A DNA stretch of 10,157 bases from Christiangramia sp. (GCA_024635735.1 JAGXII010000150.1:1-10157); one strand, 5' to 3'; positions 1 to 7,657 are shown, numbered from the stretch's first letter. Made by a program: numbers and translations. The notes: a model not told the origin generated them from the letters alone.

Positions 1-1319
1 TGCAAAGTATCTAGATCGGCGACAGGAATCCTTACCTTGGTGGCATATAACTCGCGGTATCTTTCTCCCCATACAGTACTGTGAACCTGACTTTTATCGG
101 TCGCGTCCTCTTCATAAATTGAAGTCGTCATAGTTTTGGGGAAGCTATCCGGATACTTTTTCATTTCATAGGGGACCGGTGTTTCAAAAACTTCCTTTTG
201 ATACAACAATTTTGGTTTATTATCTTCATTTCCATAATAGCTTATCCATGAAGATCCATCCTTAAAAACGTCCAGTACCGCAAACCCCTGACCGTCATAA
301 GCAAAAAGTCCATCATTACTCAGGGTCACGTATGTTGCCTTTGAGCCTGAGCCGGAAACCACCTGTGGTATACTGTCATGTTCTATATATTGTAAGGCAT
401 GTTCGTGGCCGGAAACAAATAATACCCTATCCCTTCCCGTGGCTATAGCCGAAAGTCTGTCGGCCAATGATTTATATCGGTTATTCTGGGCATCCTGAAT
501 AGAAACTCCCCCGGTGGTCCTGATTAGTGTTGCCAGGGAACCCAGAATAGGCACTGGTATTTTCTTTTGAGAAGGATATAAATGCCTGTCAAGACTATAC
601 TGCCCTCCATGAATTCCATTGGTAAATACTGGATGGTGCATGGCAATAATTACAGTTTTATTCTGATTTTTTTCCAGCTCAGATTGCAGTTCCAGAAACA
701 TGGCCTCACGGGTTTTGATTTGATCGCATCCATTATTAATTTTTGGATTACGATCCCAATCTTCCAGATACCATTGAGAATCTATCACCAGTAACTGGAT
801 ATTTTTTGATATTTCATGAGAGGCAAAACCACAGGAAATTTCAGGGGTCCACATTAAAGAGTCTCCATGAGTTTCTTTGAGATATTCCTTTTGTCTTTCT
901 AACCCGGCAATCTTTTCATTATACCAGCCATGGTTCCCAGGAATAAAAACTACATGACCTTTATAATTTTCAACGGCATCCAATTGAGCATCTAATCTAT
1001 ATTCTGCCGCTTCTCTATCTGATGCATTTTTTGGTGGCATCCCATCGGGATAAATATTATCACCCAGGAAAATGGTGTAATTTTCAGGTTTATTTACTGA
1101 ATCAAGAAATCTTTTGAATGCTATCAATCCTAATGAACTTCCTCCCGGTGGCGAATAACCTGCATCGCCAATAAGATAAAATGACTTTTCAATTTCTTTA
1201 TTTTCGGGATACTTAAAATTAGATTCAAGTTCTCCTTTTTTGTATAAAGGCTTCACTGTAGAACATGAATAAATCGCAATAATCGCCAGAATAACAGCTA
1301 AACGGTTAAATTTTTTCAT
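1..1319 (-). CDS. Lipoprotein metallophosphoesterase (calcineurin-like), N-terminal part, truncated by the window edge
   Basis: Reading leftward from the ATG at 1319-1317 gives 439 codons without a stop, so the gene continues beyond base 1. The N terminus (MKK, a hydrophobic stretch, then IYSC) is a lipoprotein signal with the lipidated cysteine at residue 19, so the protein is exported. Calcineurin-like metallophosphoesterase motifs appear in order: GDAGY (D52), GDNIYPDG (D87, N88), GNHDW (N129, H130, D131), HHPVF (H228, H229) and GHEH (304-307). This is a complete dimetal active-site set, so it is probably an active phosphoesterase; the substrate cannot be told. The sequence after the catalytic domain (ERYRELYAT, then VPVADLDTL-like residues near 420-439) resembles long flavobacterial proteins in which this domain precedes a C-terminal outer-membrane barrel. 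That is recollection, and the barrel would lie outside the window. The gene is divergent from the HD-domain gene across 57 bp with no clear -7 box. The family call is firm; total length and role are open. Confidence 0.9.
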   Translation of the reverse strand, partial: MKKFNRLAVILAIIAIYSCSTVKPLYKKGELESNFKYPENKEIEKSFYLIGDAGYSPPGGSSLGLIAFKRFLDSVNKPENYTIFLGDNIYPDGMPPKNASDREAAEYRLDAQLDAVENYKGHVVFIPGNHGWYNEKIAGLERQKEYLKETHGDSLMWTPEISCGFASHEISKNIQLLVIDSQWYLEDWDRNPKINNGCDQIKTREAMFLELQSELEKNQNKTVIIAMHHPVFTNGIHGGQYSLDRHLYPSQKKIPVPILGSLATLIRTTGGVSIQDAQNNRYKSLADRLSAIATGRDRVLFVSGHEHALQYIEHDSIPQVVSGSGSKATYVTLSNDGLFAYDGQGFAVLDVFKDGSSWISYYGNEDNKPKLLYQKEVFETPVPYEMKKYPDSFPKTMTTSIYEEDATDKSQVHSTVWGERYRELYATKVRIPVADLDTL

Positions 1320-1376
1320 AAAGAATTTTGGTCATTTTTTTTTGTAATTTGGTCTGGCATTTTAAGGACCTTTTAT

Positions 1377-2561
1377 ATGAATAATCTCATTGAGAAAGCT
1401 GATAAATTTGTTGAAGAACTATTTAAGGAAAAGCTGCCAAACACCTTTATATATCATAACTACCAGCATACACACCGTGTGGTTAAAAGTACTAAAGAAT
1501 TAATCGATAATTCTGAAATTAATGTTAAAGAGGCTGAGGCCTTAATGCTTGCTGCATGGCTTCATGATACCGGATATATTCATGCTTATAAAGGTCATGA
1601 AGAAAAAAGTGCTGAAATCGCTGAATCTTTTCTGAAGGACAATAATGCTACTCCTGAATTGATCGAAAAAGTGAAAAGATATGTTCTGGCAACTAATTTT
1701 TCTTCTGAACCTAATGGCTTTGAAGAAGAGATAATACGCGATGCCGATTCCTCTCACTTTGGAAAAGATTATTTCGAAGAAACCAGTGAATTGCTTAAAC
1801 AGGAACTGGAATTAGAGAATATAAAACATTTCACAAATGCTGAATGGCTTGAAGAAAACATAAGAGTTCTTACCGAAAAACATACCTATTATACAGATTA
1901 TGCCATAAAGGAATGGAAGCCGGAAAAGGGGGAAAATCTTCTTGAACTCATTAAAAAAAAGAATAAGCAGGAAAAGAAATTAAAGAAAGAGGAACATAAG
2001 GCCCGTATGAAGGCTAAATTCAAGAACGATAATCCTGAAAGAAGCATCCAGACCTTATATCGAATTACATTACGAAACCATATAAAACTGAGTGATATTG
2101 CAGATACTAAGGCAAACATTTTGCTTTCAGTTAACGCAATTATTATTTCGCTGGCCATTGCAGATATGATCCCCAAACTTGAAGCGGCATCAAATAAGCA
2201 TTTATTGATTCCAACACTGGTTCTTATCCTATTTAGTGTGGCCTCCATCGTACTTTCCATTATGTCAACCAGGCCTAATGTCTCCTCTGGAGAGTTTACA
2301 AGGGAACAGGTGAAAAATAGAGAGGTAAACTTATTGTTTTTCGGCAATTATCATAAAATGCCTTTCGACCAGTTCAAATGGGCAATGAATGAACTTATAA
2401 AGGATAAGGAATACGTTTATGAAATGCTCACGTTAGATTTACATCTACTCGGAAAAGTTCTACATCGTAAATATTTACTGCTGAGACTTACCTACACGGT
2501 ATTTATGAGCGGAATTGTTATTTCAGTACTTGCTTATATTATTTCCTTTTACCTAATGTAG
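1377..2561 (+). CDS. HD-domain phosphohydrolase fused to a Pycsar effector-type (PycTM/DUF5706) transmembrane module
   Basis: A 394-residue two-part protein. Residues about 1-185 form an HD domain: YHNYQHTH (H31 as probable first ligand), the HD pair H63-D64 in AAWLHDTGY, H74 in KGHEE, and D122/D124 in RDADSSHFG. The metal-binding set is intact, so phosphohydrolase or nucleotide phosphodiesterase activity is plausible. A Lys/Glu-rich charged linker covers about 186-222. The C-terminal part (about 225-394) has predicted membrane helices near 246-265, 275-297 and 369-392. Between the second and third lies a soluble stretch with RPNVSSGEFT, NLLFFGNYHKM and the LDLHLLGKVLHRKYLLLR pattern that I associate with the Pycsar effector family. 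In Pycsar, PycTM is known to disrupt membranes in response to cyclic pyrimidine nucleotides; here a catalytic domain sits in place of a separate partner. No cyclase gene is next to it. The 3' end overlaps the convergent GAF gene by 9 nt. The HD call is firm; the C-terminal family call is fairly firm; defence function is inference. Confidence 0.87.
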   Translation: MNNLIEKADKFVEELFKEKLPNTFIYHNYQHTHRVVKSTKELIDNSEINVKEAEALMLAAWLHDTGYIHAYKGHEEKSAEIAESFLKDNNATPELIEKVKRYVLATNFSSEPNGFEEEIIRDADSSHFGKDYFEETSELLKQELELENIKHFTNAEWLEENIRVLTEKHTYYTDYAIKEWKPEKGENLLELIKKKNKQEKKLKKEEHKARMKAKFKNDNPERSIQTLYRITLRNHIKLSDIADTKANILLSVNAIIISLAIADMIPKLEAASNKHLLIPTLVLILFSVASIVLSIMSTRPNVSSGEFTREQVKNREVNLLFFGNYHKMPFDQFKWAMNELIKDKEYVYEMLTLDLHLLGKVLHRKYLLLRLTYTVFMSGIVISVLAYIISFYLM

Positions 2562-4916
2562 TTCTTCCATAAGATCTTCATAAGTAATAGTTTCATCTTT
2601 ATCTTCAGAATGAGGGGTATAGAGTATATTAACTCTTATTGCCCTTAAACCTACCACGCCCTGAACATCTTCAAGTTCCAGTAGTTCCACCTCTTCTCCC
2701 AGGTATTTTTTAGCCTGAAGATATTTAATGTACTGTAGATACTCCCGTTCGTCATTTCGTTGCGAATAGATTATCGTGATCTTACCCTTCTGGGTAACTC
2801 TTTCTTCGGTATCCTTTACAAAAGCTTTATCAATTCTCTTTTTGATGATCTCATATCGCGCATTATAAGTGCCATCTACATCAAATTTTTTCTCATCCAT
2901 CCTGTACCTAATAGACATAGTGTTATTATATACCAGGATTAGAGAAGCAGCTTCCAGATTAATAGGAGTATTTTCCTGAAGCTGATAGAATCTATTTTCC
3001 ATCTCGCACATAGTGCTGAGCTGCCATAATCTTAAATTGAATAAATACACCTTATTAAAAGGTCTCTTATAGGCCATGGAAGCTCCAATGTAAATATTAT
3101 GGTCTACTCCGTCAGTCTTGTACCGCCCAAAATAATGTGGATAAATTTTTTGGGCCTGTATCTGCTTTTTATCTATATAACGGGACATGGTTCTGTTTAT
3201 CTGCTGTACCGTTTCATCGTATTTTTTTCGATGATTATAAACAATTCCAGTTTCAGGATTTAATTGGTCCTTGTAATCTTTAACCAGCTTTTTAATTTCA
3301 TCTGATTGCTTTTTCAAATGATTCATTAATGGATTTACCTCTTTCTGAAGCAAATCAAAAACCTTTTGTTCACTGCTGGCATTCAGATTTTCCTCCAATT
3401 CTTCTTTAAAATCGGCAATTCTATACTTGACCTGATCATATATTGGAAGTTCTTCTATTTTGTAGGCTTTATCAATAATATCAAGGATCATATCCAGTTG
3501 ATCCAGAAGATCTTTTTTAATAGATTCATTCCTTGCTTCTGAAGAAGCCACAATATCTATCTGCCCGTATAATGGATACACTTCCTTAAAAGTGATATCC
3601 TTAAAAGAAGCAAGCCCGTCTTTATCCAGATCTCTGATAAATTTCTTGGCCTCTTTTTCAAAAACCCATAATACACTTGGATGTATAGAGGTACACTCAC
3701 TCTGGATAACCGCTTTCACCCTGTTCTCAAAGTCATTCCTGTTCTTTTCAACAGTGGTTACAATGTAAGGCAGAATATCATCCAATTTAATGGCATTAAT
3801 ACTGTTAAGCTCATTTTTTCTATCTGAAACCAGCTCAAGAATACCCAGTAACTTCCCGTTTTTGGCTATGGGAGCGAGCAAACAGCTTTTAATTTTATTC
3901 TTTTTAAGATTTTTAGAAAGTAAATTATCATTCTTCTTTATATAATCTTCTACATTCGCAATAGTGAAATAAGCATTTTTCTCCACAAGTCTCTGAAAAC
4001 CTTCTTCACAAATTCCGGTATCACAGTCATTTACCACAGCTTTATCAAGAATAAAACTATTAGCTTCATCATTATTCATTTTTTCAAAAACCATATCACG
4101 GCGATTGAAAACTGTGAAGCCTACTCGCAAATCGGGAATTTTATAAATAGACCTGAATATTTCTTGCAGTTTTTCCAACTGCTCAGCTTCGCTCACCTCT
4201 TCAAATAGAAGGGTGGTTTTTAGTTCGGAAATCGCGTCATCAATGGTGACATCAGTAAGGTTGACAATTGTAAAACCTTTAAAAATATAACTTTTAGGAG
4301 GGATTTTTTCTTTCCAGAGTTTCACCTTATCTACATTCTGGATTAGTAAATCCACATCTTCCTGAGAGATTTCGGGCGCATCGTCCTTTGGAAAAATATC
4401 TACAAAATCTGCATTCATGGCGATCCTGTAGTGTTTGATAATTCCATTTTCGTCTGGAATATCGTAATACAACGGCCGGGAAATATTTACTTTATACCCG
4501 TAATTTTTAAGAATCTGTATGCAGGCAAAAATGTAAGTAAGGTCATCATCCATATTTCTCATAGCAAGAGAAAATTCATCTCCCGCCTTATCAAGAATTT
4601 GTTTTAACCTTTGGGAAGAATTAAAAATAATATTGTGAAAAGGGACCGATGCCGCCTTTATCTCATTATTCGTAAGAATGGTGGGAAATAAATCGTCAAG
4701 AAGTATCTTGATAGGTTCCTCATATTTCTTAAGCAATTTAGGATCTTCAAAACCTTCAATTAGCTCAGGAAAATCAGAGATATAATCCATCACTTTATTC
4801 AGGTACTCCCGGGAGAGTTCACTTTCAATATGCTCCATTTCCTCTTCATATTGCTCAATCACTTTATGAAAACTGATTTGAATATCAAAAGGAAAGTCTT
4901 TTAACTTCTGCATCAT
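2553..4916 (-). CDS. Large cytosolic GAF-domain protein with uncharacterised flanks
   Basis: A 787-residue protein with no signal peptide or membrane helix, so probably cytosolic. Residues about 1-235 are mainly helical and acidic, with no domain I recognise. Residues about 240-395 look like a GAF sensor domain: a start helix (EAEQLEKLQEIFRSIY), a variable middle (NDCDTGICEEGFQRL), then the hallmark CLLAPIAKNGKLLGILELVSD at about 345-364 and a closing helix. Residues 400-460 contain HPSVLWVFEKEA and FKEVYPLYGQIDI; 460-590 are strongly helical and partly coiled-coil in character; 590-787 is mixed and unassigned. No kinase, GGDEF, HD, cyclase or DNA-binding output domain is visible, so ligand and output are unknown. 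Two ATGs are adjacent (4916 and 4913) and the choice between them cannot be made. The gene converges on the HD-PycTM gene with overlapping 3' ends and is divergent from the TlpA-like gene. The reading frame is secure, the GAF assignment good, the function unknown. Confidence 0.85.
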   Translation of the reverse strand: MMQKLKDFPFDIQISFHKVIEQYEEEMEHIESELSREYLNKVMDYISDFPELIEGFEDPKLLKKYEEPIKILLDDLFPTILTNNEIKAASVPFHNIIFNSSQRLKQILDKAGDEFSLAMRNMDDDLTYIFACIQILKNYGYKVNISRPLYYDIPDENGIIKHYRIAMNADFVDIFPKDDAPEISQEDVDLLIQNVDKVKLWKEKIPPKSYIFKGFTIVNLTDVTIDDAISELKTTLLFEEVSEAEQLEKLQEIFRSIYKIPDLRVGFTVFNRRDMVFEKMNNDEANSFILDKAVVNDCDTGICEEGFQRLVEKNAYFTIANVEDYIKKNDNLLSKNLKKNKIKSCLLAPIAKNGKLLGILELVSDRKNELNSINAIKLDDILPYIVTTVEKNRNDFENRVKAVIQSECTSIHPSVLWVFEKEAKKFIRDLDKDGLASFKDITFKEVYPLYGQIDIVASSEARNESIKKDLLDQLDMILDIIDKAYKIEELPIYDQVKYRIADFKEELEENLNASSEQKVFDLLQKEVNPLMNHLKKQSDEIKKLVKDYKDQLNPETGIVYNHRKKYDETVQQINRTMSRYIDKKQIQAQKIYPHYFGRYKTDGVDHNIYIGASMAYKRPFNKVYLFNLRLWQLSTMCEMENRFYQLQENTPINLEAASLILVYNNTMSIRYRMDEKKFDVDGTYNARYEIIKKRIDKAFVKDTEERVTQKGKITIIYSQRNDEREYLQYIKYLQAKKYLGEEVELLELEDVQGVVGLRAIRVNILYTPHSEDKDETITYEDLMEELH

Positions 4917-5026
4917 AACCTAGGAATATAGGGTAAAATTAATTTTTAATGAATGGAGTCACCCCTAACCGGATAGAAATTAACAATATTTTATTAATAA
5001 AGTATACCTATACAAAAGGAGTTCTT

Positions 5027-5034
5027 TATTTTTG
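5027..5034 (+). promoter_or_regulatory. Putative Bacteroidota -7 promoter element of the TlpA-like gene
   Basis: TATTTTTG matches the Bacteroidota -7 consensus TAnnTTTG and lies 16 nt before the ATG at 5051. No convincing TTG -33 element lies 17-23 nt upstream, so the call rests on the -7 box and its position. It is downstream of the in-frame ATG at 4949, which argues against that longer start. Confidence 0.5.
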
Positions 5035-5050
5035 TTTAAAATTAATCAAA

Positions 5051-6172
5051 ATGAAAAAAATAGCACTTTTTGCTTCTTTGCTTGTCTTAATAATCACAGG
5101 CTGCGAGAATGATAAAGGTTACTACCTGACCGGTAATGTAAAAGGGATGGAAGATGGGAAAAAAATCTATATCTCCACTATGGTAGAGAATAGTAAAACA
5201 CCAAAAGTTATCGATACAGCCGAAGTAAAAAGCGGAAAATTTGAGATCGACCTGGAGGATACCGAACTTCCTAATCTTAGCTTTTTACAATTTGAGGGAA
5301 TCAATGGAAATGTGGTATACATTTCAGAAAATCAAAAAATAAATTTTGATATAGATACAGATAGTATCCGAAACACTGAAGTATCTGGTGGAGCCGAAAA
5401 TAAAGCCTTATATGAATATCTTGGTCATCTTAAGGAACTTAACAGAAAGATGGTGAAGATGCAGCAGGAAATGAGGCAGGCCATGGCGGAAAGAGACACT
5501 GCAAAGCTCAGGTCACTCCAGGAAACACAGGCCGAATTAAGAGATAATGATAAACTCTTTAAGGAAGAACTTTTCAAAAGGAATAACGATTCCTTTGTTG
5601 GCGCACTTCTTCTTAGCGACATGTTGAGCATGAAAACACATTCTCCTTCAGAAATTAGGGAATTGTATGAGCAACTTTCCGACAGGATAAAAAGTACGCC
5701 ATTCGCGAAATCTCTTAAAGATAATATCGAACGCTTCAGCGCGGGAGAAGTTGGAAGTAAGGCTCCTTCATTTTCCGGACCAAATCCTGAGGGTGAGGAG
5801 ATCTCTCTGGAAGAGAATTTAGGAAAAGTAACTATAGTCGATTTTTGGGCGGCATGGTGTAAACCCTGTAGAGCGGAAAATCCGAACCTGGTAAATACCT
5901 ATAATAAATATAAAGACCAGGGACTTAATATTATTAGTGTTTCTCTGGATCGCCCGGGACAAAAGGATAAATGGATACAGGCTATTGAAGATGATAATCT
6001 GGGACAATGGAAACATGTATCTCACTTACAATTCTGGCAGGAACCAATTGCAAGAAAATATGGGATTACTGCGATTCCAGCGACCTTCATTCTTAATGAC
6101 AAAGGCGTTATTGTTGCTAAAAACCTGCGTGGAGATGAACTTTCAAATAAAATTGGAGAGCTTATCAAATAG
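5051..6172 (+). CDS. TlpA-family thiol-disulfide oxidoreductase lipoprotein with DUF4369-like N-terminal domain
   Basis: A 373-residue exported redox protein. It begins MKKIALFASLLVLIITGC, a lipoprotein signal with lipobox ITGC and the lipidated cysteine at residue 18. Residues about 23-112 form a beta-rich domain typical of DUF4369 (YYLTGNVKGMEDGKKIYIS, then SGKFEIDL). A charged helical segment runs from about 115 to 230. Residues about 234-373 are a thioredoxin-like TlpA/AhpC-TSA domain with the active site W269-C270-K271-P272-C273 in DFWAAWCKPC and the cis-proline P343 in AIPATF. It is probably a periplasmic thiol reductase keeping cysteines or c-type cytochrome partners reduced; its exact client is unknown. 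An in-frame ATG at 4949 would add 34 residues, but this would bury the signal peptide and place the promoter-like box inside the gene, so the start at 5051 is preferred. The gene ends at a terminator shared with the convergent SIMPL gene. Confidence 0.93.
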   Translation: MKKIALFASLLVLIITGCENDKGYYLTGNVKGMEDGKKIYISTMVENSKTPKVIDTAEVKSGKFEIDLEDTELPNLSFLQFEGINGNVVYISENQKINFDIDTDSIRNTEVSGGAENKALYEYLGHLKELNRKMVKMQQEMRQAMAERDTAKLRSLQETQAELRDNDKLFKEELFKRNNDSFVGALLLSDMLSMKTHSPSEIRELYEQLSDRIKSTPFAKSLKDNIERFSAGEVGSKAPSFSGPNPEGEEISLEENLGKVTIVDFWAAWCKPCRAENPNLVNTYNKYKDQGLNIISVSLDRPGQKDKWIQAIEDDNLGQWKHVSHLQFWQEPIARKYGITAIPATFILNDKGVIVAKNLRGDELSNKIGELIK

Positions 6173-6195
6173 GTTTAATGCTTTATTATAAACGG

Positions 6196-6221
6196 AAAAG
6201 CGCCTTATCGGCGCTTTTTTT
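6196..6221. terminator. Rho-independent terminator between convergent genes, probably bidirectional
   Basis: A 9-bp perfect stem (AAAAGCGCC pairing with GGCGCTTTT) around a TTATC loop spans 6196-6218. On the plus strand it is followed by more T residues, giving a seven-T run from 6215 to 6221, a strong signal 23 nt after the TlpA-like stop. On the minus strand the stem ends in four T, so it may also stop transcription of the SIMPL gene, whose TAA (6222-6220) overlaps the T run. Confidence 0.9.
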
Positions 6222-6909
6222 ATTTTAATTGAAAGCTGACATTCACACGAACTTTAACTTCCAGTTCCCCGGGAGCAATAGTCTCATCACTTTCTACCGA
6301 CTCATTCATCATAGCCTTATCCATGCGGTACATTGGCTGGACCTGATTAAATTCCATTTCAGAAATTGAAATCGCTTTCCCTATTTCCTGGCCTAAAGGT
6401 TCCGCGAATTGTTTAGCTTTACTTTGTGCATCCAGAACAGCTATTTTTCGAGCCTCTATTTCATATTTCTCCATTTGTGAAGATTTGAACTGAATCCCGT
6501 CTATGCGGTTCAATCCGTTTTCCAGAAGTCCCTTCATAATCTTTTCATAATCATTAATGTTATGAAGAGTTATGCTAATGGCCTGGTTGGCCAAATACTT
6601 GGTAGTACGATTTTTATCATTATACTCATAAGTCTTGTTGAGATTAACATAATCTGTCTGGATATCTTTTTCATCGATTCCCTGAGACTTTAAATACTTT
6701 ATAATATTATTTACCACCTTATCATTTTGGGACTTCACAACTTCAGGAGAAGCTCCTTCATGCTCAATGCGGGATTTAATCAGTACCTCATCAGGAGTGA
6801 CCTTAACAATGCCTTCACCTGTAACACTTACAGATGCGTTATCCATACTCTGCTGAGCAAAGAGAGGTAAAACTCCCATTATCGCGAATAGAAAAATCAA
6901 TTTTTTCAT
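6220..6909 (-). CDS. SIMPL/DUF541-domain periplasmic protein (YggE/BP26-like)
   Basis: A 229-residue protein with a Sec signal peptide (MKKLIFLFAIMGVLPLFA, likely cleaved after A18) and no lipobox cysteine, so it is probably free in the periplasm. The remainder is one SIMPL (DUF541) domain: VSVTGEGIVKVTPDEVLIKSRI opens it (about 27-48), the LKSQGIDEKDIQTDYVNLNKTYEY segment follows, and KYEIEARKIAVLDAQSKAKQFAEPLG (about 148-173) is the conserved helix before the final strand pair ending at residue 229. Family members such as E. coli YggE and Brucella BP26 are secreted oligomeric proteins with poorly defined roles, linked in YggE to oxidative stress tolerance; no specific role can be assigned here. 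It lies 48 bp after the rhomboid gene on the same strand with no clear -7 box between, so read-through from the rhomboid promoter is possible. Its 3' end meets the shared terminator. Confidence 0.93.
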   Translation of the reverse strand: MKKLIFLFAIMGVLPLFAQQSMDNASVSVTGEGIVKVTPDEVLIKSRIEHEGASPEVVKSQNDKVVNNIIKYLKSQGIDEKDIQTDYVNLNKTYEYNDKNRTTKYLANQAISITLHNINDYEKIMKGLLENGLNRIDGIQFKSSQMEKYEIEARKIAVLDAQSKAKQFAEPLGQEIGKAISISEMEFNQVQPMYRMDKAMMNESVESDETIAPGELEVKVRVNVSFQLK

Positions 6910-6957
6910 AATAAATAGTTTTAGCGTATAGCTATCTAAATCAAGAAGAATACCAAA

Positions 6958-7605
6958 TTATATCCGGCCTGTACGTTGAAGGTAAAAAAGAATCACTATT
7001 GGCAAGGCAAGAAGGATCACCATTAACAGATGACTTTCAAAAACCCAGGGAGCAAATACCATGGTTAGCAAATACCCCGCTGTAGCGCCTCCAAAATGAG
7101 CATCGTGACCAATATTATCCCTTCTGCGCTTCATTCCATAAATAGTATAAAAAAGATAACCAATTCCAAAAACGTATGCCGGCATTGGGATTACAAAAAA
7201 TAAACCGAGCGTCATATCTGGCCGTAATAAAATAGCAGAATACAATATCCCCATAACGGCCCCACTAGCCCCTACTGCCGTATACTGATAATCTTCTTTG
7301 TGAAAAAAGTACGAAAGCATATTTCCAAGTAAAAGACTTCCTAAATAGATTATTACAAAAGCCGTAGAACCCAAACCATAAATCACAACATTCGCGAAGA
7401 AATAGAGCGTAAGCATATTAACAAACAAATGGCTAATATCTACATGTAAAAAACCGGAAGTAATTAACTGATATTTTGAGCCGGATTTATAATCGGCGAT
7501 ATTGAATTTATACTTGTTGAAAAATTTCTGATCGCTGAAACCTTTAAAAGAAATAAGTGCGTTAACTGCAATCACTATAAGCGTAACAATGCTTAATTCT
7601 CCCAT
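6958..7605 (-). CDS. Rhomboid-family intramembrane serine protease
   Basis: A 215-residue polytopic membrane protein with hydrophobic segments near 3-20, 56-76, 80-100, 110-127, 132-155, 168-186 and 190-208. Rhomboid catalytic features are all present: SHLFVNM supplies the oxyanion-region H59 and N63 (compare H150 and N154 of GlpG), GASGAVMG carries the nucleophile S114, and AHFGGATAGY carries the catalytic H170 with the GxxxG-like packing motif. It should be an active protease cutting transmembrane helices of unknown substrates in the inner membrane. The compact size without a cytoplasmic N-terminal domain is usual for short bacterial rhomboids. The ATG at 7605 lies about 20 nt after a -7-like TATATTTG. 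The SIMPL gene follows 48 bp downstream and may be co-transcribed. Confidence 0.95.
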   Translation of the reverse strand: MGELSIVTLIVIAVNALISFKGFSDQKFFNKYKFNIADYKSGSKYQLITSGFLHVDISHLFVNMLTLYFFANVVIYGLGSTAFVIIYLGSLLLGNMLSYFFHKEDYQYTAVGASGAVMGILYSAILLRPDMTLGLFFVIPMPAYVFGIGYLFYTIYGMKRRRDNIGHDAHFGGATAGYLLTMVFAPWVFESHLLMVILLALPIVILFYLQRTGRI

Positions 7606-7624
7606 ATTTACTGAAGTTTAATTT

Positions 7625-7632
7625 CAAATATA
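7625..7632 (-). promoter_or_regulatory. Putative -7 promoter element of the rhomboid gene
   Basis: On the minus strand this reads TATATTTG, a full match to TAnnTTTG, ending 19 nt before the rhomboid ATG. No TTG is seen at the usual -33 distance. It is the left arm of an inverted repeat whose right arm is the -7 element of the divergent acyltransferase gene. Confidence 0.55.
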
Positions 7633-7635
7633 CCA

Positions 7636-7643
7636 TATATTTG
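7636..7643 (+). promoter_or_regulatory. Putative -7 promoter element of the LpxL-like gene
   Basis: TATATTTG matches TAnnTTTG and ends 14 nt before the ATG at 7658, predicting a very short leader of roughly 8 nt. A clear -33 TTG is lacking. It is separated by only three bases (CCA) from the opposing -7 element on the minus strand. Confidence 0.55.
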
Positions 7644-7657
7644 CGTAAAGATTTTTT

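Noticed and set aside
1328..1351. Promoter-like TTG and TAATTTG upstream of the HD-PycTM gene
   Set aside because: The -7 candidate is one base short of TAnnTTTG and the TTG spacing is only 14 nt, below the usual 17-23 nt, so it was not listed as a promoter.
1377..4916. A complete Pycsar operon formed by the HD-PycTM and GAF genes
   Set aside because: The two genes are convergent and so not co-transcribed, and the GAF protein shows no adenylate/guanylate cyclase-type catalytic motif. No PycC is present in the window.
5937..6191. 84-residue plus-strand ORF overlapping the end of the TlpA-like gene
   Set aside because: It is a different frame of a well-supported gene, with no recognisable domain; a shadow frame. 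The same applies to the other short ORFs inside or opposite the listed genes.
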